Made by a program: the position numbers and the translations under genes. Positions 59,202 to 64,000 of a stretch of 64,000 nt of DNA are shown piece after piece; position 1 is the first letter of the stretch, and each line of letters starts with the position of its first letter. The stretch spans positions 226,517-290,516 of the forward strand of contig JBHJGM010000004.1 in assembly GCA_050331815.1 (NCBI GenBank), written 5' to 3'. The DNA is from JBHJGM01 sp050331815. GTDB lineage: Bacteria; Verrucomicrobiota; Verrucomicrobiia; Opitutales; JBHJGM01. The notes below the pieces were generated by a model. The model was given only the letters and a program-made list of their open reading frames with translations, made no database searches and had not been told where the DNA came from.

Positions 59202-60531
59202 GGGCGGGGTCCTCCAACAAAGCACCTAGAAAAGCATAGTAGGCATTGAGCACGCGGGCGGATTCTTTCGTAAGCGATAGCTCACTCTCACGCAACTGTT
59301 CGATGGCCCGTTCGCGTTCACCTTCATCCGCCTGTCCTTCATCGATGCGGGCCTGTACCTGCTTAAGGTCTTCCGTGCGGGCCTGAACCAGTCTTTTTTG
59401 TAAACCCAAGCTTTCACGGCCTAGTTGCAGATTTGCCAGGGCGTTTTCGGCGGCGGCAACTCTCCGGTCGCGCTCAATGGCCAGTTCCGCGTCCACCAGG
59501 CGGCGACGTATGCGCAGGCTTCGAATATTATCTTGAGTCTCGCGCCGGTCAAAAAGGTTCCAGGTGCCGGTGATCCCGGCGAAGAAGATCGTCTGCAACT
59601 CGTAGCTGCCGTCGGTGCCTTCCTCGGGGCCTTGGCGGATGGCCGCGCCCAGATTGAAGAGCGGTTTTTGCCGTGCGCGCTGGATGGTCAATTCGTGCCC
59701 GATGGCCTGCTGGCGGTGATCGGCGATCACGGCGGGTGTGGATTCGACAAATCCTTCGCGCCGAAATACTTCCAGGCGTTGCTGCATTGCCTCCACGGAA
59801 ACGACGGGCAACTCCGCGTTGTCGGGGAGGTTGTCGATGGTGATGTCCAAGGCGCCCGACATCTGGCGAAAATCGTTGAAGCGCTGCTCGAGCCCCAGGG
59901 CGAAGCGCTCGGCGGACAGACGCCGGGACTGCAGGTCGAGTCGGGCGGCTTCGACCTCGGTGGCACGTCGGCGGCCCTGCTCGGCTTCCAGCTCCATATC
60001 GCGCACGCGTCGCTCCGCATTGCGGGCGCGCAGGTTCAACCACTGCGATTCCGCCTTAGCCGAGATCAGTGACAGGTAGGCCGCCCGCAGTTGATTGGCC
60101 AGGTTGGCGTAGGTCAGGTAGGCATCCTCCTTGGCGATGTCTTCCCGGGCAAAGGCCAACTTCCGGCGCGCCGACCAGGCACCCCAATAATACAGCGGCT
60201 GGTCCGCCCGCAGCACATACTCGGCAGCTACTCGCATCTCCTCGCCTTCAGCAATCCCGTCGCGTACTTCGTGGAAGACGCCGATGTTGTAGTTCATGTT
60301 GACCTCGGGAACATAGGTCCACCAGCCGCGAAAGCGTGAGGCATCCTGCTGGGCAACTTCCAGTTGCTTGCGGACCATGGTCGGCGACTGCAGCGCCGCT
60401 TCTTTCAACACATGTTCCAACTGCGGAAACTGCTCGGGCACGCGCCCGATAGAGAGATTGGCGAAGTCGTCGGCTGCGGACAGACTCATGCCTGACAGGA
60501 GCCAGGCAAAGAGTGCACCGCGCCGGAACAT
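59152..60531 (-). CDS. TolC-family outer-membrane efflux protein
   Basis: A 459-aa exported outer-membrane channel. A signal peptide (ALFAWLLSGMSLSA) is followed by long alpha-helical stretches typical of TolC (ANQLRAAYLSLISAKAESQW, RRVRDMELEAEQGRRRATEV) arranged as two halves. ATG 60531 begins the signal peptide; the frame opens at 60576. It is the first gene of the efflux operon. Confidence 0.9.
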   Translation of the reverse strand: MFRRGALFAWLLSGMSLSAADDFANLSIGRVPEQFPQLEHVLKEAALQSPTMVRKQLEVAQQDASRFRGWWTYVPEVNMNYNIGVFHEVRDGIAEGEEMRVAAEYVLRADQPLYYWGAWSARRKLAFAREDIAKEDAYLTYANLANQLRAAYLSLISAKAESQWLNLRARNAERRVRDMELEAEQGRRRATEVEAARLDLQSRRLSAERFALGLEQRFNDFRQMSGALDITIDNLPDNAELPVVSVEAMQQRLEVFRREGFVESTPAVIADHRQQAIGHELTIQRARQKPLFNLGAAIRQGPEEGTDGSYELQTIFFAGITGTWNLFDRRETQDNIRSLRIRRRLVDAELAIERDRRVAAAENALANLQLGRESLGLQKRLVQARTEDLKQVQARIDEGQADEGERERAIEQLRESELSLTKESARVLNAYYAFLGALLEDPALAYYQDSLSLENRLAD

Positions 60532-60612
60532 ATTGAACCGTCGTCTTCCCTCCACACCGCGAGCAAACCAACTCACCGGCCAAAGGCAACGGGAATGTTT
60601 TCCTACGCGTGG

Positions 60613-61599
60613 CTAGCAGACAAGGTCGGCGAAGTCCGAGAAGTTGCCTTCAAAACCGCCGGGCACGCCCTTGTTGATGACCGCCACCGCGTCATGCGAA
60701 TGCAGGCTTTCCAGGTGCGCGCAGGCTACCTGAAAGTCTTTAATCCGCGCGTCGGCATCCAACTGCTCGTACAACAACCGCGCGGCATCTTCCACGAATT
60801 TGACGTGCGCCCCGTTGAGTTCGGCAAAGGCCTGTTCGTCCTCGCGCCGCACCATGACCTGCGTCTCCGTCTTCAGGGCGTTGAGGCAATGCGTTTGCAG
60901 ATTTTCCAGCGTCAGTTGCTCACCTGAGCGCACCTCCACGCTCACACGCGCCTTGCTCCGCTGTGAATGCGGGATGCTGTAGACTTGGCGGTTGGCCTCG
61001 GCGTGGTCGGCCAGATCCGCCGAACACGGGCAGGCCGACGAATACACAAAATCCAAGTGCAGCACTTTGCGAAAACGGTTCAGGTCATCCAGAAAGCCTT
61101 CGTAGGCGCTCTGGTAATACTGCCAGCCTTGTAAATCACTGCGCAGGCTTTGCTGCAGGATCGGGTAGTTGAAGTCCAGGCGCAGTCGGGCGCGGCTGCT
61201 GCCCACTTCTGCTTTGTAGGCATGCAGGATCTCCTCGAGCAGTTCCAAGTCCCAGATGCGCTCTCCGTAGCGGTAAAAAATCCGCATGAGGCGTGACATG
61301 TTGATGCCCTTCGCCTCGCCGCTCAGGCTGACCGTGCCAGTCACCCGGGCCTCCAGTTGCAGCCGCTCACCGTCCGCTCGCAGAAACCACAAAGGCAGGC
61401 GAAAGCCCGACATGCCTACCTGCATGATCGGCACGGGCGCTCCCTGTATGCCTGCCGTCCCCTGGTTCTGCTGGTCGGGTAAGGCGGCACGATAGTTTTC
61501 ATCCGCACGAAACTGCGTGTCGTACTGGCGCTTTAGCGGGTGTGCGGCTGCGGAGGGCGCGGCCTTGGATTCGGGGGCTTCACTCGAGCGACTCATCAT
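60613..61599 (-). CDS. folE2: GTP cyclohydrolase FolE2 (type IB)
   Basis: Converts GTP to dihydroneopterin triphosphate for folate synthesis. The catalytic Cys lies in SSACPCS (188-193); GMSGFRLPLWFL and SLSGEAKGINMSRLMRI are family features. FolE2 replaces the zinc enzyme FolE in many bacteria and is often zinc-regulated, but no clear Zur box is seen. The first 25 residues are Ala/Ser/Glu-rich and look disordered. Divergent from the 5'-nucleotidase gene. Confidence 0.93.
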   Translation of the reverse strand: MMSRSSEAPESKAAPSAAAHPLKRQYDTQFRADENYRAALPDQQNQGTAGIQGAPVPIMQVGMSGFRLPLWFLRADGERLQLEARVTGTVSLSGEAKGINMSRLMRIFYRYGERIWDLELLEEILHAYKAEVGSSRARLRLDFNYPILQQSLRSDLQGWQYYQSAYEGFLDDLNRFRKVLHLDFVYSSACPCSADLADHAEANRQVYSIPHSQRSKARVSVEVRSGEQLTLENLQTHCLNALKTETQVMVRREDEQAFAELNGAHVKFVEDAARLLYEQLDADARIKDFQVACAHLESLHSHDAVAVINKGVPGGFEGNFSDFADLVC

Positions 61600-61653
61600 T
61601 AATGCTTTCGAAAAGCTTTACGCATTTGCGCGGAATCTCAACCCGGCAAAATC

Positions 61654-61669
61654 TGCATACCTTGATGCA
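61654..61669. promoter_or_regulatory. Short palindrome upstream of folE2
   Basis: TGCAT-N6-ATGCA is a perfect inverted repeat of five bases per arm, about 55 bases upstream of folE2. It could be a regulator site, but a palindrome this short can occur by chance and does not match a Zur consensus known to me. Confidence 0.25.
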
Positions 61670-61825
61670 AATTACCTGATTTTTCATGCTTTTCGCAAAT
61701 GAGTTATCACGTTTCAGAAACGGAGCTGTAACCTTACTGACACAAGGTACGGATATGTAGCTACCTTACTCGAATCCGATGCGTCGCGTCGAATTCAACA
61801 GTCAAGAAATACAGAAACCCATACT

Positions 61826-64000
61826 ATGCGAACAATCAGCAAAGTCCTCGCCACCACGATTGCCACGGCATCGCTGGCGACATCGTCGGCTTTCGCCGAA
61901 GCCGACGTTTCCGTCAACATCCGTACGGTCTTCCCGGATTTCCAGGATTTCCCGACACCCACCTTTACTACCTTGCGCCTGCGTGCCGATGAGCGCACCA
62001 ACGACCCGCTCGACGTGGAGGTCTTCCTTTCGGCGGACCGCACGCTCGATGAGGGCGATGTCCTCGTGGGCAGCCGTCATTTGAAACTCGGCCTGTTCAA
62101 TCGCCGCAGCCGCACGGTCTTCGTCGATCTGGACCTGCCCGCGGACACCGCCGCGCCCGGCTTTTACCTCATTGCGAATGTCCTCGCTGATGGCGATCCC
62201 GACGCCTCCAACAACGTCGATGTCGACGACTCGGCCCTGCGCCTGATCGGCGGCTTCACCGTAACGCTGCTACACAGCAACGATGGTGAGTCGCAGCTGG
62301 TCAACGCCGGCCAGGGTCTGGAAGACTTCGGCGGCATCGCCCGCTTCGCCACCGTGGTCGAAAACCTCAAGCAGCGCGCCGAAAGCGACACCGACGGTTT
62401 CCTGCTGGTCTCCTCGGGTGACACCTTCATCCCCAGCCCGGAACTGGATGCCTCCTTCAACGACGGCATCATCTATGACGCGCTGGCTCTGGATGCCATC
62501 GACTTCGACGCCTACGCCATCGGCAATCACGACTTCGACGTCGGCCCGCAGTTTTTCGCGGACTTCATCAACGCCTTCCCCTCGGGTGAAAGCATCTTCG
62601 TCAGCTCGAATCTGGACTTCTCCGCCGAGCCCGTGCTGCAGTCGCTCGTCGACGAAGGCCGCATCGCCCGCGGCGTGATTGTGGAAGCGGCCGGTCGCCG
62701 CATCGCCATCATCGGTGCTACTACGCCCGATCTGGACACCATCTCCAGCCCTGGAGCCGTGGACGTCATCGACGTCAATGACGACGGCGCGCTCGACATC
62801 GCCAACGATGTGGTGCCGATCGTGCAGGAAGTCGTCGACCTGGCCCAGAGCTTCGGCGTGCGCCAGATCATCCTCATCAGTCACCTTCAGGGCATTGACT
62901 CCGACGTAGAGCTGATCAACTCGATCTCCGGCATCGACCTTGCCGTGGCCGGGGGTGGTGACGAGCTCCAGGCCAACGAGCCCGTGCTTCTGCTGCCGGG
63001 TGACGCCATCGCCGAAGCCTACCCGCGTCTGATCGAAGACGCCGACGGCAAGCTTGTCCCGACCGTGACCACCGCCGGTGAATACCGCTACGTGGGCCGC
63101 GGTGTGGCCACCTTCGACGCTTTTGGCAACCTGCGCGCGTTTGCCGGAAACCCAGTCCGCGTCTCCGGTATCGACCCCGACGCCGTGGAGCCCGACGCCT
63201 TCATCCAGACCAACGTGGTCGAGCCGGTGCAGGCCTTCCTCGACAACCTCGCGGCCATCATCGTGGCCCAGAGCGAAGTCGGCTTGGACGGTCGCCGCGA
63301 CTCCACTGGCGGTGTGGGCATCCGCAACGTTGAAACCAACCTGGGTAACCTCATCGCCGATGCCTTCATCTTCACCGCGCAGGAGCGTGCTGCCGACTTC
63401 GGTGCCCCGCCCGCGAATGTGGCGCTGGCCAATGGCGGCGGCATCCGTAACTCCAACATCGTGCCGCCCGGCGATATCTCCGTCGCGACGGTCAACTCGA
63501 TCCTCTCCTTCAGCAACATCCTCGTGACCGTGCCGAACATCCCGGCATCTCAGTTCAAGGAATTGCTCGAGCGTGGCGTGAGCGGTCGTCCGGGTGAAGA
63601 AGGCCGTTTCTTCCAGATCGGCGGATTCACCATGGAGTATGACGCCTCCTTCACCGCGCAGGAAACCACCGGCAGCGGTGCCGATGTGGTCATCACCGTT
63701 CCCGGCGAGCGCGTGCGCACGGTCACCTTGGACGATGGCACACCCATCGTGGTCAACGGACAGGTCGTCCCCAGCGCCCCGAGCGTGAACATCGTGACGG
63801 TCGACTTCCTCGCCAACGGTGGTGATGCCAACCCATACCGGGGCGCGCCCTTCATTCCGCTGGGCATCCAGTACAACAACGCCCTGCGCAACTACCTCGA
63901 GGCCCCGGTCTCTGAGGGTGGCCTGGGCGGCCTGGTCGACGATGCCGACCCGCGCTACGTCGAGGGTGTCAACATTCGCACCTTCGACCTGACGCCGTAG
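61826..64000 (+). CDS. Secreted 5'-nucleotidase-like metallophosphatase with altered metal motifs
   Basis: A 724-aa protein whose TAG stop is the last codon of the window. A signal peptide (TTIATASLATSSAFAEA) is followed by a beta-rich region (about 28-140) resembling CARDB adhesion domains, then a metallophosphatase domain: LLHSNDGESQ (150-157), SSGDTF (197-201), GNHDFD (233-238), ISHLQG (351-356) and AGGGDE (375-380). In canonical enzymes the first motif is NDxH and the last GGHxH; here the His residues are replaced by Glu155 and by GGDE. The C-terminal 5'-nucleotidase domain has NGGGIRNSNIVPPGDIS and the FLANGGDANP segment. Likely periplasmic or surface phosphatase; substrate uncertain. 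Confidence 0.88.
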   Translation: MRTISKVLATTIATASLATSSAFAEADVSVNIRTVFPDFQDFPTPTFTTLRLRADERTNDPLDVEVFLSADRTLDEGDVLVGSRHLKLGLFNRRSRTVFVDLDLPADTAAPGFYLIANVLADGDPDASNNVDVDDSALRLIGGFTVTLLHSNDGESQLVNAGQGLEDFGGIARFATVVENLKQRAESDTDGFLLVSSGDTFIPSPELDASFNDGIIYDALALDAIDFDAYAIGNHDFDVGPQFFADFINAFPSGESIFVSSNLDFSAEPVLQSLVDEGRIARGVIVEAAGRRIAIIGATTPDLDTISSPGAVDVIDVNDDGALDIANDVVPIVQEVVDLAQSFGVRQIILISHLQGIDSDVELINSISGIDLAVAGGGDELQANEPVLLLPGDAIAEAYPRLIEDADGKLVPTVTTAGEYRYVGRGVATFDAFGNLRAFAGNPVRVSGIDPDAVEPDAFIQTNVVEPVQAFLDNLAAIIVAQSEVGLDGRRDSTGGVGIRNVETNLGNLIADAFIFTAQERAADFGAPPANVALANGGGIRNSNIVPPGDISVATVNSILSFSNILVTVPNIPASQFKELLERGVSGRPGEEGRFFQIGGFTMEYDASFTAQETTGSGADVVITVPGERVRTVTLDDGTPIVVNGQVVPSAPSVNIVTVDFLANGGDANPYRGAPFIPLGIQYNNALRNYLEAPVSEGGLGGLVDDADPRYVEGVNIRTFDLTP

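Noticed and set aside
61600..61825. Zur box before folE2
   Set aside because: No extended palindrome of the known Zur type is present; only a short TGCAT-N6-ATGCA repeat was found and is listed with low confidence.
1..64000. CRISPR arrays, insertion sequences, prophage or integrase genes
   Set aside because: No regularly spaced repeats, transposase-like proteins or integrase motifs were seen on either strand.

Overview
The window is a GC-rich, gene-dense stretch of chromosome from a Gram-negative bacterium. The gene order, a TonB-dependent receptor with its own energising module, a prepilin-type protein, an arylsulfatase and a division cluster with a LysM gene and a murC-murB fusion suggest Verrucomicrobiota, most likely class Opitutae. 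That placement is inferred from gene content; there is no rRNA here to confirm it. The MurE DNPR signature indicates meso-diaminopimelate peptidoglycan.

Region 1 (1-5.0 kb) holds housekeeping genes: the 3' end of an unidentified gene, a nucleoside hydrolase behind hemL, an NAD(P)-binding epimerase-like protein, ybaB-recR and tRNA-Gly(UCC).

Region 2 (5.1-26.7 kb) is the most unusual part. It combines outer-membrane uptake (TonB receptor with DUF3450, two ExbB-type proteins, ExbD, TonB and a TPR protein), inner-membrane uptake (two NMT1/THI5-like binding proteins, one ABC ATPase, one permease) and a set of C-N hydrolases and related enzymes: a cytosine-deaminase-like amidohydrolase, an acetamidase/formamidase, a RidA protein, an HSL-type alpha/beta hydrolase, a creatininase coupled to a degenerate creatininase homologue, and an FAD-linked oxidase. 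A monohaem cytochrome c with an unusual N-terminal domain and two DUF proteins (DUF2165, DUF3891) complete it. I read this as import and stepwise hydrolysis of a small nitrogen-containing, perhaps pyrimidine-like or creatinine-like, compound. The substrate is not known.

Region 3 (26.8-35.2 kb) holds a TonB-like-anchored protein with a von Willebrand-like fold, a BrkB/YihY membrane protein, a GYF_2 membrane protein, nadK, a type I sulfatase, a pseudopilin-like protein and a TlyA-type methyltransferase.

Region 4 (35.2-54.8 kb) is a complete dcw cluster on one strand: mraZ-rsmH-ftsL-ftsI-murE-murF-mraY-murD-lysM-ftsW-murG-murCB-ddl-ftsQ-ftsA-ftsZ. Many junctions overlap by 4-11 bases. Four 5-bp repeats at 10-bp steps lie just before mraZ and match a MraZ operator. 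Notable points are the MurC-MurB fusion, the LysM gene between murD and ftsW, an insert in MraZ, and an FtsZ whose T7 loop has Ala where the second catalytic Asp is expected.

Region 5 (54.9-64.0 kb) holds a GT4 glycosyltransferase, a TolC/MacA/FtsX-permease/LolD-type four-gene export operon, folE2, and a secreted 5'-nucleotidase-like metallophosphatase with altered metal-site motifs that ends exactly at the window edge.
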